A stretch of DNA of 64,000 nucleotides from Polymorphobacter fuscus (GTDB lineage: Bacteria; Pseudomonadota; Alphaproteobacteria; Sphingomonadales; Sphingomonadaceae), in contig NZ_JAATJI010000001.1 in assembly GCF_011927825.1 (NCBI RefSeq), positions 1,240,001 to 1,304,000 on the forward strand, given 5' to 3'. A program made the position numbers and the translations under genes. Positions 19,700-28,715 of the stretch are shown here, piece by piece. Position 1 is the stretch's first letter, and every line of letters begins with the position of its first letter. The notes under the pieces are model-generated. The model saw only the letters and a program-made list of their open reading frames with translations, searched no databases and was not told the DNA's origin.

Positions 19700-20869
19700 G
19701 TGCGACGCGTGATCGGACGCGTCCATCTCGGACTCTGTTGCCTGGCGCTCGCCGCCTGCACCACCACCCAGCCCGCCGGAGCGCCGCCATCGGCTGCCCC
19801 CGCCAATCCGCCGGCCCCGGCGCCATTGCACGCGCGTGACCTTCCCATCGCCCCCGGCACGACCACCCCACCCGGCACCGACGCTGCGCTCGCCGCGTTT
19901 CGCCGCTCCTGCCCGTCGCTGCGCAAGCGCGAGGATCGCAGCGGCCTGACCATTGCCGGCGACTGGACGGCGCCCTGCGCTGCCGCCGCCGCGGCCACCG
20001 ATGCCGGCGAATTCTTCGCCGCCAATTTCACCCCGGTCACCATCGCTGCCGGCAACGGATTTGCGACCGGCTATTTCGAACCCGAAATCGCCGGCAGCCG
20101 CACGGCGGCACCGGGGTTTGCTGCCCCCTTCTACCGCCGCCCGCCCAACCTGGTCGAAGCCGACCTCGGTGCCTTTGCGCCCGACCTCAAGGGGCGAAAG
20201 CTGCGCGGCCGCCTCGCCGGCACGGCGCTCGTTCCCTATCCCGCGCGCGCCGAGATCATGGCCGGTGCGCTCGCCGGCAAGGGTCTCGAACTCGCCTTCG
20301 CCGCCGACCCCTATGAGGCGTTCTTTCTCGAAATCCAGGGATCGGGCCGCTTGCGCCTTCCCGATGGCAGCATCATGCGCATCGGTTACGACAGCCAGAA
20401 CGGTCGCGGCTATGTCGCCATCGGCAAGGTGCTGCTCGACCAGGGCGAACTGCCCAAGGGCGGCGTCAGCATGGAATCGATCCTGGCGTGGCTGCGCGCC
20501 AACCCGGCCAAGGCGCCGGCCATTCTTGCCGCCAACCCCAGCGTCGTCTTCTTCCGCGAAATCACGGGCGACGGCCCGATCGGCGCCATGGGCGTCGCCG
20601 TCACCCCGCGCATTTCGGTGGCGGCGGACCCGGCCTTCATCCCGCTCGGCGCGCCGCTTGCGGTTGCCACCACCCTTCCGGGCAACCGCCCGCTCAACGC
20701 GGTGATGATCGCGCAGGACACCGGCGGCGCCATCAAGGGTGCGAACCGCATCGACCTGTTCATGGGTGCGGGGCCGGAGGCTCGCGCCGACGCCAGCGCC
20801 CAGGCGGCAGCGGCGCAGGTCACCGTGTTGCTGCCCCGCGCCGCCGCCGCCCGGCTGCTGGCACGCTGA
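19700..20869 (+). CDS. mltA: Membrane-bound lytic murein transglycosylase A
   Basis: A lipoprotein that cleaves peptidoglycan glycan strands, forming 1,6-anhydro-MurNAc. 389 residues from GTG 19700 (an in-frame GTG at 19709 is also possible). Signal peptide with lipobox LALAAC, the lipidated Cys being residue 20, then a Pro/Ala linker. The MltA domain contains GNGFATGYFEPEI and FFLEIQGSGRL. The C-terminal 3D domain has the catalytic Asp in MIAQDTGGAIKGANRIDLF. Its stop overlaps the Smr gene start (TGATG at 20867-20871), so the genes are coupled. Confidence 0.95.
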   Translation: MRRVIGRVHLGLCCLALAACTTTQPAGAPPSAAPANPPAPAPLHARDLPIAPGTTTPPGTDAALAAFRRSCPSLRKREDRSGLTIAGDWTAPCAAAAAATDAGEFFAANFTPVTIAAGNGFATGYFEPEIAGSRTAAPGFAAPFYRRPPNLVEADLGAFAPDLKGRKLRGRLAGTALVPYPARAEIMAGALAGKGLELAFAADPYEAFFLEIQGSGRLRLPDGSIMRIGYDSQNGRGYVAIGKVLLDQGELPKGGVSMESILAWLRANPAKAPAILAANPSVVFFREITGDGPIGAMGVAVTPRISVAADPAFIPLGAPLAVATTLPGNRPLNAVMIAQDTGGAIKGANRIDLFMGAGPEARADASAQAAAAQVTVLLPRAAAARLLAR

Positions 20870-21423
20870 TGTCGCGCCGGCTGACGGCCAACGAAATCGC
20901 ACTGTGGAAACGGGTCGCCGCCACCGTGCGCCCGCTGCCCGGCAGCGCCGTCGCCCGCGCGGCCCCTGCTGCTGCCCCGCAAAGCCCCCTCCCGCCCCCA
21001 CCAAGGCCCCTGCCCAAGCCCCGTGCCGCCCCCGTGCCGCCCCCGCCACCGCCGGCCAGGCGCCCGCCGCCGCCCGTCACCAGCGCCACGCTCGACGGCA
21101 GCTGGGACCAGCGCCTGCGCCGCGGCCAGGTCATCCCCGACCGCGTCATCGATCTGCACGGCTATACCCTCGCCGATGCCCATGGCGTTCTGGCGATGGC
21201 GCTCGACGACGCCGTCGCCGATGGCGCGCGGGTATTGCTGGTCATTACCGGCAAGGGCCGCGGCGACCGCCCGTCCCGGATCAAGGCCGAACTTGCCGAC
21301 TGGCTCGGCGGCGGTGCCTTTCGCAGCCGCATCGCCGCGCTGCGCCCCGCTCATCCGCGCCACGGCGGCGGCGGCGCCCACTATCTTATCTTGCGGCGGA
21401 CACCGCCGTCGCACCTGGGGTAG
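20869..21423 (+). CDS. Smr/MutS2 C-terminal domain protein
   Basis: 184 residues. A proline-rich linker (residues about 40-70, runs of PPPP) precedes the Smr domain. Its signatures are VIDLHGYTLADAH and the glycine loop LLVITGKGRGDR, ending in GGGGAHYLILRR. Smr domains are nicking nucleases or RNA-binding modules; the biological role of the stand-alone alphaproteobacterial protein is not established. ATG 20869 overlaps the mltA stop codon. Confidence 0.92.
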   Translation: MSRRLTANEIALWKRVAATVRPLPGSAVARAAPAAAPQSPLPPPPRPLPKPRAAPVPPPPPPARRPPPPVTSATLDGSWDQRLRRGQVIPDRVIDLHGYTLADAHGVLAMALDDAVADGARVLLVITGKGRGDRPSRIKAELADWLGGGAFRSRIAALRPAHPRHGGGGAHYLILRRTPPSHLG

Positions 21424-21448
21424 AACCGGCGCTGGGGAGAGACTCAGC

Positions 21449-22225
21449 ATGTCCGAAGACACCGTCACCATCGCCATCACCGACGCCGTCGCCGTCGTCA
21501 CGATGAACCGGCCCGGCGCCATGAACGCCCTGTCGGGCGACCTGCGCCGCCAACTCGCCGCCGCGATGCGCGCGCTGGAGACCGACAATACTGTCCGCGT
21601 CGTCATCCTCACCGGCGCCGGCGACCGCGCCTTCACGGCCGGGCTGGACCTGAAGGAGCTTGGCACCGAAGGCCTTGCCGCCGCCAATGCCGACGGCGCC
21701 GACGACAATCCGGTCAAGGCCATCGAATTGCTGACCAAACCCTGTATCGGTGCCATCAACGGCGTCGCCATCACCGGCGGTTTCGAAGTGGCGCTGGCTT
21801 GCGACGTGCTGATCGCCAGCGACCGCGCGCGCTTCGCCGACACCCATGCCCGCGTCGGCATCATGCCCGGCTGGGGCCTGTCGCAAAAACTGTCGCGCCT
21901 GATCGGCCCTTATCGCGCCCGCGAACTGTCGCTGACCGGCAATTTCCTTGACGCCGAAACGGCCCTCGCCTGGGGCCTGGTCAACCGTGTCGTCGCCCCG
22001 CACGAACTTCTGCCCGTGGCCAGGCGCCTCGCCGCCGACATGGCGACGATCGATCCGGCGTTCAGCGCCGCCTACAAGAAGCTTATCGGCGATGGCTATG
22101 CCACGACGTTCGAAGCCGGCATGGCGCTGGAGACGGAACGCTCAATTGCTGCCAATGCGCAGGTCTCCGCCGCTGCCGTCGAAACCGCCCGCGCCGCCGT
22201 CCAGGCGCGCGGCCGCGCGCAATAG
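21449..22225 (+). CDS. Enoyl-CoA hydratase/isomerase family protein (crotonase fold)
   Basis: 258 residues, ATG 21449. Crotonase signatures: AVVTMNRPGAMNALSGDL, the oxyanion-hole segment AGDRAFTAGLDLKEL and INGVAITGGFEVALACD. The first catalytic Glu (GGFEVAL) is present. The position of the second one is His in FADTHARVGIMPGWG, where hydratases carry FGQPE. It may therefore be an isomerase, hydrolase or other crotonase. It lies 25 bp after the Smr gene and just before a P450 and a thioesterase. The stop codon region carries a GC palindrome repeat. Confidence 0.87.
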   Translation: MSEDTVTIAITDAVAVVTMNRPGAMNALSGDLRRQLAAAMRALETDNTVRVVILTGAGDRAFTAGLDLKELGTEGLAAANADGADDNPVKAIELLTKPCIGAINGVAITGGFEVALACDVLIASDRARFADTHARVGIMPGWGLSQKLSRLIGPYRARELSLTGNFLDAETALAWGLVNRVVAPHELLPVARRLAADMATIDPAFSAAYKKLIGDGYATTFEAGMALETERSIAANAQVSAAAVETARAAVQARGRAQ

Positions 22226-22273
22226 CGAAAGCCGCGCGGCCGCGCGCGATAACGCAAGACGCGCGGCCGCGCG
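22205..22273. repeat. Triplicated GC palindrome (CGCGCGGCCGCGCG)
   Basis: The 14-bp palindrome CGCGCGGCCGCGCG occurs at 22206-22219 (extended to 16 bp, 22205-22220), 22233-22246 and 22260-22273, with exact 27-bp spacing. The spacers are similar (AATAGCGAAAGC, GATAACGCAAGA). It spans the last codons of the crotonase gene and the gap before the P450 ATG. Confidence 0.88.
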
Positions 22274-22291
22274 CAACAAAGGACCCCCGTC

Positions 22292-23620
22292 ATGGCCACT
22301 GCCTTTGCCGACCCCGTCATACCCTTCCCCGGTTTCGACCGGGCCAGCGACGACAATATCCTCGTCAACCCCGAAGCGATGGCGGACGAAAGCGTCCACG
22401 CCGTCTACAACCGGCTGCGCGACGAGGACCCGGTGCACTGGTGCGCCCCCACCGGCTACCGCCCGTTCTGGGCCGTCACCCGCCATGCCGACATCACCAC
22501 GGTCAGCAAGGCCAACAACCGCTTCATCAACTCCAAACGCACCTATCTCGCCCCGGCGGACGCCGAAAAATGGACGCTCGACACCATCGGCGACACGCAT
22601 CTGTTCCGCAGCCTCGTCGATCTCGACGATCCGCTCCACATGAAGCTGCGCCGCCTGACGCATGACTGGTTCCTGCCTGCCAATCTGCGCAAGCTGGAAC
22701 CGATGATCAGCGCCGTGGCGAAGGACCATGTCGATCGCATGGCGGCGCTGGGCGGTGAATGCGACTTCGTCAACGAGGTGGCGCTGTTCTACCCGCTGCG
22801 GGTGATCATGCGCATCCTCGGCGTGCCCGAATCCGATGAACCGATGATGCTGCGGATGACGCAGGAGATGTTCGGCGCGCAGGACCCCGATGTCGTCGCT
22901 CGGTCGAAACTCATCACCACCGGCATCGGCGCCCTGTCGGGCAGCAGCGGCAACCCCCAGGTCGACCTGTTCCAGCTGGCGCAGGAGTATTTCGCCTATT
23001 TCGGCGCCATCACCGCCGATCGCCGCGCCAACCCGCGCGACGACCTTTCGACGATCATCGCCAATGGCACCGTCGACGGCGAGCCGATCGGCGAGAAGGA
23101 GGCGATGAGCTATTATGTCATCACCGCCACCGCCGGGCACGACACCACCAGCTCCACCGCCGCGGGCGGCTTCGAGCAGCTGGTGCGCAATCCGGACCAG
23201 CTCGCCAGGCTGCAGGCCGACCTGTCGCTGCTGCCGTCGGCGGTCGAGGAGATGATCCGCTGGGTGACGCCGGTGAAGCATTTCATGCGCACCGCGACCG
23301 AAGATTGCGAACTGGGCGGCCGCAAGATCCTCGCCGGCGACGGGCTGTGCCTGTTCTACTGGTCGGGCAACCGCGACGCGCGTGTCTTTGCCGACCCCTT
23401 TGCGTTCAAGGTCGATCGCAGCCCCAATCCGCAGACCGCGTTCGGCAACGGCGTTCACATGTGCCTGGGGCTGCATCTGGCACGGCTGGAAATCCGGTTG
23501 CTGCTTGCCGAATTGCTGCCGCGCATCAAGACGGTCGAACTCGCCGGCGAGCCGAAGAACTCGATCGCCAATTTCGTGTCGGGTCGCAAGACGCTGCCGA
23601 TCCGGTACACATTTCGTTGA
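22292..23620 (+). CDS. Cytochrome P450
   Basis: A soluble bacterial heme monooxygenase of 442 residues. The I-helix oxygen-activation motif is AGHDTTSS, the ExxR pair is in SAVEEMIRWVTP, and the heme loop FGNGVHMCLG holds the proximal Cys. Overall it resembles the CYP108/P450-terp type of class I P450s acting on terpenoid or alkyl substrates; the substrate is not known. It needs a ferredoxin partner. A 2Fe-2S ferredoxin is encoded at 55363-55680, but not adjacent. The next gene, a thioesterase, starts 10 bp downstream. Confidence 0.95.
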   Translation: MATAFADPVIPFPGFDRASDDNILVNPEAMADESVHAVYNRLRDEDPVHWCAPTGYRPFWAVTRHADITTVSKANNRFINSKRTYLAPADAEKWTLDTIGDTHLFRSLVDLDDPLHMKLRRLTHDWFLPANLRKLEPMISAVAKDHVDRMAALGGECDFVNEVALFYPLRVIMRILGVPESDEPMMLRMTQEMFGAQDPDVVARSKLITTGIGALSGSSGNPQVDLFQLAQEYFAYFGAITADRRANPRDDLSTIIANGTVDGEPIGEKEAMSYYVITATAGHDTTSSTAAGGFEQLVRNPDQLARLQADLSLLPSAVEEMIRWVTPVKHFMRTATEDCELGGRKILAGDGLCLFYWSGNRDARVFADPFAFKVDRSPNPQTAFGNGVHMCLGLHLARLEIRLLLAELLPRIKTVELAGEPKNSIANFVSGRKTLPIRYTFR

Positions 23621-23630
23621 GGACCGGGCG

Positions 23631-24062
23631 ATGAAGGCCGACCCGCGCCGCCACGACCTTGCCGCCTATCCCTGGTCGGTGGTGATGGAAACCCGCTTTG
23701 CCGACATGGACGTCAACCGCCACCTCAACAATGTCGCCATCACGCGCTTTTTCGAAGAGGCGCGGATCCGCTTCAACTGGCATCTGATCAGCCCCGGCAA
23801 GGCCGATGCCCGCCCGCGCTATCTCGTGGCGCATGTCGCGGTCGATTACCTCGGCGAAGGCGCTTATCCGGCGCCGGTCACCATGACCTATGCCGTCGGC
23901 GGCATCGGTCGCAGCAGCTTTCGCTGCCTGATGGGCATGTTCCAGAACGGCGCCTGCATCGCGCTGTGCGATTCGGTGCTGGTCCACCGCGGCCCCGATG
24001 GCCCGGCCCCGCTGCCGGAGGAATTGCGCATCCGGCTTGAGGCTTTTCCGCTGGCGGGGTAA
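23631..24062 (+). CDS. Acyl-CoA thioesterase, hotdog fold (4HBT)
   Basis: 143 residues, ATG 23631, 10 bp after the P450. The RFADMDVNRHLNNVAITRFFEEAR block matches the 4HBT-type active site, with the Asp as likely catalytic residue. It is a second hotdog thioesterase next to the one at 9188-9634, to which it is only distantly similar. It may hydrolyse the product of the crotonase/P450 group; that is inference from position. Confidence 0.9.
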   Translation: MKADPRRHDLAAYPWSVVMETRFADMDVNRHLNNVAITRFFEEARIRFNWHLISPGKADARPRYLVAHVAVDYLGEGAYPAPVTMTYAVGGIGRSSFRCLMGMFQNGACIALCDSVLVHRGPDGPAPLPEELRIRLEAFPLAG

Positions 24063-24089
24063 AGCGCGCGACCCCCCAGGAGATATTGC

Positions 24090-24548
24090 ATGACCACACT
24101 TCCCTCGACGCTGACCTTCACCCTCGATTCGGGTGGCGATGTCGTGATCAACCTGCGCCCCGACCTCGCCCCCGGCCATGTCGAGCGCATCGCGGCGCTC
24201 GCCAACGAAGGTTTCTATGACGGCGTCGTGTTCCACCGCGTCATCCCCGGCTTCATGGCGCAGGGCGGCGACCCCACCGGCACCGGCATGGGCGGATCGA
24301 AGCAGCCCGACCTGAAGGCCGAATTCTCGCGCGAGAAGCATGTTCGCGGCACTTGCTCGATGGCGCGCTCGTCGAACCCGAACAGCGCCAACAGCCAGTT
24401 CTTCATCTGCTTCCAGGATTCGGCGTTTCTGGACGGCCAGTACACGGTCTGGGGCGAAGTCACCTCGGGCATGGAATTTGTCGACGCGCTGCCCAAGGGC
24501 GAGCCGCCGCGCACGCCGGGCAAGATCGTCAAGGCCGTCGCGGCCTGA
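24090..24548 (+). CDS. Peptidyl-prolyl cis-trans isomerase, cyclophilin type
   Basis: 152 residues, cytoplasmic, no signal peptide. Cyclophilin core residues are present: FHRVIPGFMAQGGDPTGTG holds the catalytic Arg and Phe-x-x-x-Gln, followed by the SANSQFFICF block and the FLDGQYTVWGEVTSGM end. Good AGGAGAT ribosome-binding site before ATG 24090. Confidence 0.96.
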   Translation: MTTLPSTLTFTLDSGGDVVINLRPDLAPGHVERIAALANEGFYDGVVFHRVIPGFMAQGGDPTGTGMGGSKQPDLKAEFSREKHVRGTCSMARSSNPNSANSQFFICFQDSAFLDGQYTVWGEVTSGMEFVDALPKGEPPRTPGKIVKAVAA

Positions 24549-24676
24549 GCCGTTGCGGGCGGGCGGTGCCGCTGGCTCCGTCCGCTCGCCTCCGCGCCCC
24601 GTTCGGCGGCGGACGATGCATCCCTCGCGCTGTCCGGGCGTTTCAGGTCGGATTGAACGATGAAAGGGAGCATGTG

Positions 24677-24979
24677 ATGCACGACAAAATTCGCGAACAT
24701 ATGAACGTCATCGGCGCCGATGGCGTCCACATCGGCACCGTCGATGGCGTCGAGGGCGGCCGCATCAAGCTGACCAAGAAGGACAGCGGCGGCGCCGGCT
24801 TCGGCGGTGGCCACGAAAACCACCATCACTATATTTCGCTTGGCCTCGTTGCCGGCGTCGAGGGTGATCGGGTCCGCCTGTCGGCCAATGGTGACGTCGC
24901 CGTGCTGTTCGAGGAAGAAGAGGTCGGCGAGACGATCGACGACGGCAGCACCAGCGTGGATGACGGGTCACGCGGCTGA
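24677..24979 (+). CDS. DUF2171 domain protein
   Basis: 100 residues from ATG 24677 after an AAAGGGAG site. The domain reads MHDKIREHMNVIGADGVHIG, then TVDGVEGGRIKLTKKDSGG, then a His-rich HENHHHYISLGLVAGVEGDRV, ending in a Glu-rich acidic tail. DUF2171 proteins are small PRC-barrel-like proteins of unknown function. The 128-bp gap from the cyclophilin gene has no gene. A strong bidirectional terminator follows. Confidence 0.88.
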   Translation: MHDKIREHMNVIGADGVHIGTVDGVEGGRIKLTKKDSGGAGFGGGHENHHHYISLGLVAGVEGDRVRLSANGDVAVLFEEEEVGETIDDGSTSVDDGSRG

Positions 24980-25000
24980 CGCAATGGACCGGGCATGAAA

Positions 25001-25034
25001 AGGGCCGCCCCGGATACCCGGGGCGGCCCTTTTT
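25001..25034. terminator. Bidirectional intrinsic terminator
   Basis: AGGGCCGCCCCGG (25001-25013) pairs perfectly with CCGGGGCGGCCCT (25018-25030) around ATAC, with A's on the left and TTTT on the right. It sits between the convergent DUF2171 and DEAD-box helicase genes and can serve both. Confidence 0.93.
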
Positions 25035-25053
25035 GTGTCGGCGTCGGACGCGC

Positions 25054-26412
25054 TCAGCGCCCGCCGCGATACCCGCCGCCCGATCCGGCACGGCCCTGGC
25101 CCTGGCGACCGCCGTCGCCGCGGCCACCGCCCTGGCCACGATGCGGCGTCACCTGGGCCCGCGGGTCGCGCCCCGGACGACCGCCACCCGAAGGGCGGCG
25201 CGCATGGTCGCGGCGTTCCTCTTCGCGCGGCGCCGGCGGTGCGGCGCGTTCGACCTTCTGCGCTGCCAGCACGGCAGCACGGAAGTCGGCCGGCAGCGCC
25301 AGAACGGTGATCTTCTGGCGGATCAGCTTTTCGATATCGCGCAGGAACGGCCGTTCGTCCTCGGCGCAGAACGCAATCGCCTGGCCATTGGCGCCGGCGC
25401 GCGCCGTCCGGCCGATCCGGTGGACATAGGATTCCGGCACGTTCGGCAATTCATAGTTGATGACATGGCTGACGCCCGTCACGTCGATGCCGCGCGCCGC
25501 GATGTCGGTCGCCACCAGCACGTTGCAGGTGCCGGCCTTGAACGCCGCCAGTGCCCGCTCACGCTGCGGCTGGCTCTTGTTGCCGTGAATCGCCTCGGCG
25601 ACGATCCCGGCATTGCCGAGCTGGCGGACGATGCGGTCGGCACCGTGCTTGGTGCGGCTGAACACCAGCGCGCGGTCGATCGACTTGTCCTTGAGCACCA
25701 GCTGAAGGAGCGCCGGCTTTTCGGCCTGGTTGACGTGGATGACGGCCTGTTCGACCCGCTCCGCCGTCGTCGCGGCCGGCTTGACCGCGACCTTGACCGG
25801 GTTGGTCAGATATTTGGCAGCCAGGTCCTCGATCGCCTTGGGCATGGTTGCCGAGAAGAACAGCGTCTGGCGCTTGCGCGGCAGCAGGCCGACGATGCGG
25901 CGCAGATCATGGATGAAGCCCAGGTCGAGCATCTGGTCGGCTTCGTCGAGCACCAGGATCTCGACCAGCTTGAGGTCGAGGCTGCCGCGCTCGACAAGGT
26001 CGAGCAGCCGGCCCGGCGTCGCGACAACAACATCGACGCCGCTGCTCATCGCACGTTCCTGCCGCGGGATCGGCACGCCGCCGAACACGGTGGTGACGGT
26101 CAGTTTCAGATATTTGCCATAGTCGGTGAACGACTGGGCGATCTGCGAGACCAGTTCGCGCGTCGGCGCCAGCACCAGCACGCGGGTGGCATATTTCAGG
26201 CGATGCTTTGGGTTGGCGGCGAGGCGATGCAGGATCGGCAGCGCGAACGCCGCGGTCTTGCCGGTGCCGGTCTGCGCGATGCCGCACAGGTCATGGCCTT
26301 CGAGCGCCGGCGGAATCGCCTGCACCTGAATGGGGGTCGGTTCGGTATAGCCCTTGTCGGCAAGCGCACGGGCGAGCGGTTCGGCAAGGCCGAAGTCGGT
26401 AAAATAGGTCAT
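25054..26412 (-). CDS. DEAD-box ATP-dependent RNA helicase (RhlE-like)
   Basis: 452 residues from ATG 26410-26412 (MTYFTDFGLAEPLARALADK). Complete helicase motifs: Q motif with TPIQVQAIP, Walker A AQTGTGKT, PTREL, VATPGRLLD, DEAD in LVLDEADQMLD, SATMP, then VATDIAARGIDV and HRIGRTARAG. The basic C-terminal tail is rich in Arg and Gly (RPGRDPRAQV through GGGYRGGR), which helps RNA binding in RhlE/CsdA-like proteins. Role: RNA remodelling in ribosome assembly or decay. The 252-bp gap to gspN (26413-26664) may hold a long leader; no gene seen. Confidence 0.96.
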   Translation of the reverse strand: MTYFTDFGLAEPLARALADKGYTEPTPIQVQAIPPALEGHDLCGIAQTGTGKTAAFALPILHRLAANPKHRLKYATRVLVLAPTRELVSQIAQSFTDYGKYLKLTVTTVFGGVPIPRQERAMSSGVDVVVATPGRLLDLVERGSLDLKLVEILVLDEADQMLDLGFIHDLRRIVGLLPRKRQTLFFSATMPKAIEDLAAKYLTNPVKVAVKPAATTAERVEQAVIHVNQAEKPALLQLVLKDKSIDRALVFSRTKHGADRIVRQLGNAGIVAEAIHGNKSQPQRERALAAFKAGTCNVLVATDIAARGIDVTGVSHVINYELPNVPESYVHRIGRTARAGANGQAIAFCAEDERPFLRDIEKLIRQKITVLALPADFRAAVLAAQKVERAAPPAPREEERRDHARRPSGGGRPGRDPRAQVTPHRGQGGGRGDGGRQGQGRAGSGGGYRGGR

Positions 26413-26664
26413 CGGTTTTCTTTGCAACGGACACGCGACGGATTCGCATGGCTGCCAGCGGCGATTTGCGGCTGGACGAGCGGGTTTTGACAACCCGCGT
26501 GATGGGGTGGCCCTTGGGGCTGGCCTCTGAACATCCGGGTCTGGGGCGGTGTTTTGCAACGTTGCCCGATCACGCACCCGGCGTGGGCACCGAACCCTCT
26601 GGTCCGCGCTGAAGCCGAGGTGCATATCGTTGCGCACTGCACAAAAGTCAATGGAGCAATCATC

Positions 26665-27297
26665 ATGCGGCGCCGGGGCTGGATCGTCATCGTTCTGGCG
26701 CTCGCCATCGTTGCCGCCGTCACGCTGTTCCCGCTGCGGCTGGTGCTCGGCAGCAGCGGCATCGTTGCCGACGATGTGTCCGGCTCGGTCTGGCGCGGCC
26801 GTATCGCCAACGCCCGCTGGCACGGCATCGACCTCGGCGATCTCGACACCCGGGCACGCCTGTGGCCGCCGGCGATGGACTTTGCCGGCCCGGTGCTGCG
26901 CGGCCGGTTGACCCCGACCGGCGTCGCCGATCTGAGCGGCACGATCGAGGACATCGAGGGCCTGCCGCTAGCGCAGATCGCTGTCGACAATGTCACCGTG
27001 CTGCTCGACCGCGCCGGCTGCACCAGCGCCCGCGGCGAGGTCGCGGTCTACGCCCAGCCGCTGCCGCAACTGGGCGCCTTTTCAGGGCCGTTGCGGTGCG
27101 AAACCGGCGTGCTGCGCGCCGCACTCACGCCGGAACAGGGCGACGCCCATCTCGACCTGTCGCTGACCGCCGACCGGCGATACCGCGCTGTTCTGACTGT
27201 CGACAGCCTGCCGGCCATGGCGCGCATGCTGCTGATCGCAGCGGGGTTCGAAGCGACCAGCACCGGCGTGGCGCTGTCGCGCGAGGGCCAGATCTAG
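26665..27297 (+). CDS. gspN: Type II secretion system protein N
   Basis: 210 residues. One N-terminal membrane segment (about residues 4-22, GWIVIVLALAIVAAVTLFPL) is followed by a periplasmic beta-rich domain with SGSVWRGRIANARWHG, the typical GspN opening. The family contributes to the inner-membrane platform of some type II secretion systems. No other gsp gene is in the window, so it is an outlier of the cluster here. ATG 26665 is the first Met ahead of the membrane segment. Confidence 0.85.
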   Translation: MRRRGWIVIVLALAIVAAVTLFPLRLVLGSSGIVADDVSGSVWRGRIANARWHGIDLGDLDTRARLWPPAMDFAGPVLRGRLTPTGVADLSGTIEDIEGLPLAQIAVDNVTVLLDRAGCTSARGEVAVYAQPLPQLGAFSGPLRCETGVLRAALTPEQGDAHLDLSLTADRRYRAVLTVDSLPAMARMLLIAAGFEATSTGVALSREGQI

Positions 27298-27335
27298 ACA
27301 GCGCGTCCGGAAAGACCACACGCGCAAGCCTGCCG

Positions 27336-28451
27336 TCATTCCGCCGGCAGCAGGATCTGCCGAATGGCCGTGCCGGCCGCCAGGTCATCCAGCGCCGCGT
27401 TGATCTCCGCCAGCGGCCGCACCCCCGACAACAGCCGTTCGACCGGCAGGCGCCCGGCCTTCCACAGCGCGATATAGCGCGGCACATCGCGCGCCGGAAT
27501 TGCCGACCCCATGTAACTGCCGACCAGCGTCTTGGCGTCGGCCACGAGCGAGATCGCCGGAATGGTGAGCGGGTCAGCGGGGTTGGGCAGGCCCACCGTC
27601 ACGGTCCGCCCGCCGCGCCGGGTCAGCCGATAGGCCTCGGCGAGGACCTTGCCCGACCCGACGCTTTCGATCGCCACCGCCACGCCGCCATGCGCCGCGA
27701 TCGTCGTCTCCGCCGCGTCGGGGTGGACGGCGGCGCGGGCGCCCAGTTCCAGTGCCAACGCGCGTTTCTCCGCCACCGGGTCGATGGCGATGACAGGCTC
27801 CGCCCCCGCCGCGACGGCGCCGAGAAGCGCTGCCAGCCCGACGCCGCCGAGGCCCCAGATCGCCACGCCTTCCCCCGGTCGCACCATCGCCGAATTGAAC
27901 ACGGCGCCGACGCCGGTCAGCACCGCGCAACCGAACAGGGCCGCAATTTCCGGCGGCACATCACCGTCGATCCGCACCGCCGAGCGCTGGTCGATAACGG
28001 CATGGCCGGCGAAGGCCGAAACGCCCAGGTGATGGTGGACGGCATGATCGTCCTCGGTCAGCCGGCAGCCGCCGCCGATCAGCTCGCCGCGGCCATTGGC
28101 GGCTGCGGCTTCCGCGCAAAGCCAGGGGGTTCCCGACGCACAGGCGACGCAATGGCCGCACGCCGGCAGAAACGCGAGCACCACCCGGTCGCCCACGGCG
28201 AAACGCGCGCCTTCGCCCATGGCCACCACCGTCGCACAGGCCTCATGCCCCAGTGCCATCGGCACCGGGCGGTTGCGGTCGCCGTTCACCACCGACAGGT
28301 CAGAATGGCACAGGCCCGCCGCGTCGATCCGCACCAGCAATTCGCCGGCGCGCGGCGGCGCCAGGTCGAGCCTTGCCATCCGCAGCGGCCGCGTATCGGC
28401 AAACGGCCGCGTGGCATTGCCGGCATCCAGAACGGCGGCGATGGTCTTCAT
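27336..28451 (-). CDS. Zinc-dependent alcohol dehydrogenase
   Basis: 371 residues from ATG 28449-28451 (MKTIAAVLDAG). Medium-chain reductase of the class III/long-chain type. Catalytic zinc ligands lie in GLCHSDLSV and GHEACATV. The four structural zinc cysteines are in CGHCVACASGTPWLC. The Rossmann motif is GLGGVGLAALLGA. The insert around residues 100-150 fits S-(hydroxymethyl)glutathione-dehydrogenase-like enzymes, but a formaldehyde role is not certain. It is divergent from DUF1328. Confidence 0.93.
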   Translation of the reverse strand: MKTIAAVLDAGNATRPFADTRPLRMARLDLAPPRAGELLVRIDAAGLCHSDLSVVNGDRNRPVPMALGHEACATVVAMGEGARFAVGDRVVLAFLPACGHCVACASGTPWLCAEAAAANGRGELIGGGCRLTEDDHAVHHHLGVSAFAGHAVIDQRSAVRIDGDVPPEIAALFGCAVLTGVGAVFNSAMVRPGEGVAIWGLGGVGLAALLGAVAAGAEPVIAIDPVAEKRALALELGARAAVHPDAAETTIAAHGGVAVAIESVGSGKVLAEAYRLTRRGGRTVTVGLPNPADPLTIPAISLVADAKTLVGSYMGSAIPARDVPRYIALWKAGRLPVERLLSGVRPLAEINAALDDLAAGTAIRQILLPAE

Positions 28452-28544
28452 CCAGGCTCCTGCATCCATGATCGCGCGCACGGAACGATCCCGCCCTCGG
28501 TGCGTTATTCTGTCATCAACGTCTAACGCAAAGGGATCGCATTC

Positions 28545-28715
28545 ATGCTCAACTGGGCCATTATCTTCCTCGTCATCGCACTCATCGCCGCCGTCTTCGG
28601 TTTCGGCGGCATCGTCGGCGCAGCCGTCGGCATTGCCAAGATCCTTTTCTTCATCTTCGTCGTGCTGTTCGCGATCAGCCTGATCATGTCGCTGGTCAAG
28701 GGCCGCAGCGTTTAG
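28545..28715 (+). CDS. DUF1328 (YtjA-like) small membrane protein
   Basis: 56 residues starting [20 protein letters not shown], with a second hydrophobic helix ([17 protein letters not shown]) and a basic end (KGRSV). This is the UPF0391/YtjA family, small inner-membrane proteins of unknown function often induced by stress. AAGGGA ribosome-binding site upstream. Its stop overlaps the convergent racemase stop by 3 bp. Confidence 0.9.
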   Translation: MLNWAIIFLVIALIAAVFGFGGIVGAAVGIAKILFFIFVVLFAISLIMSLVKGRSV

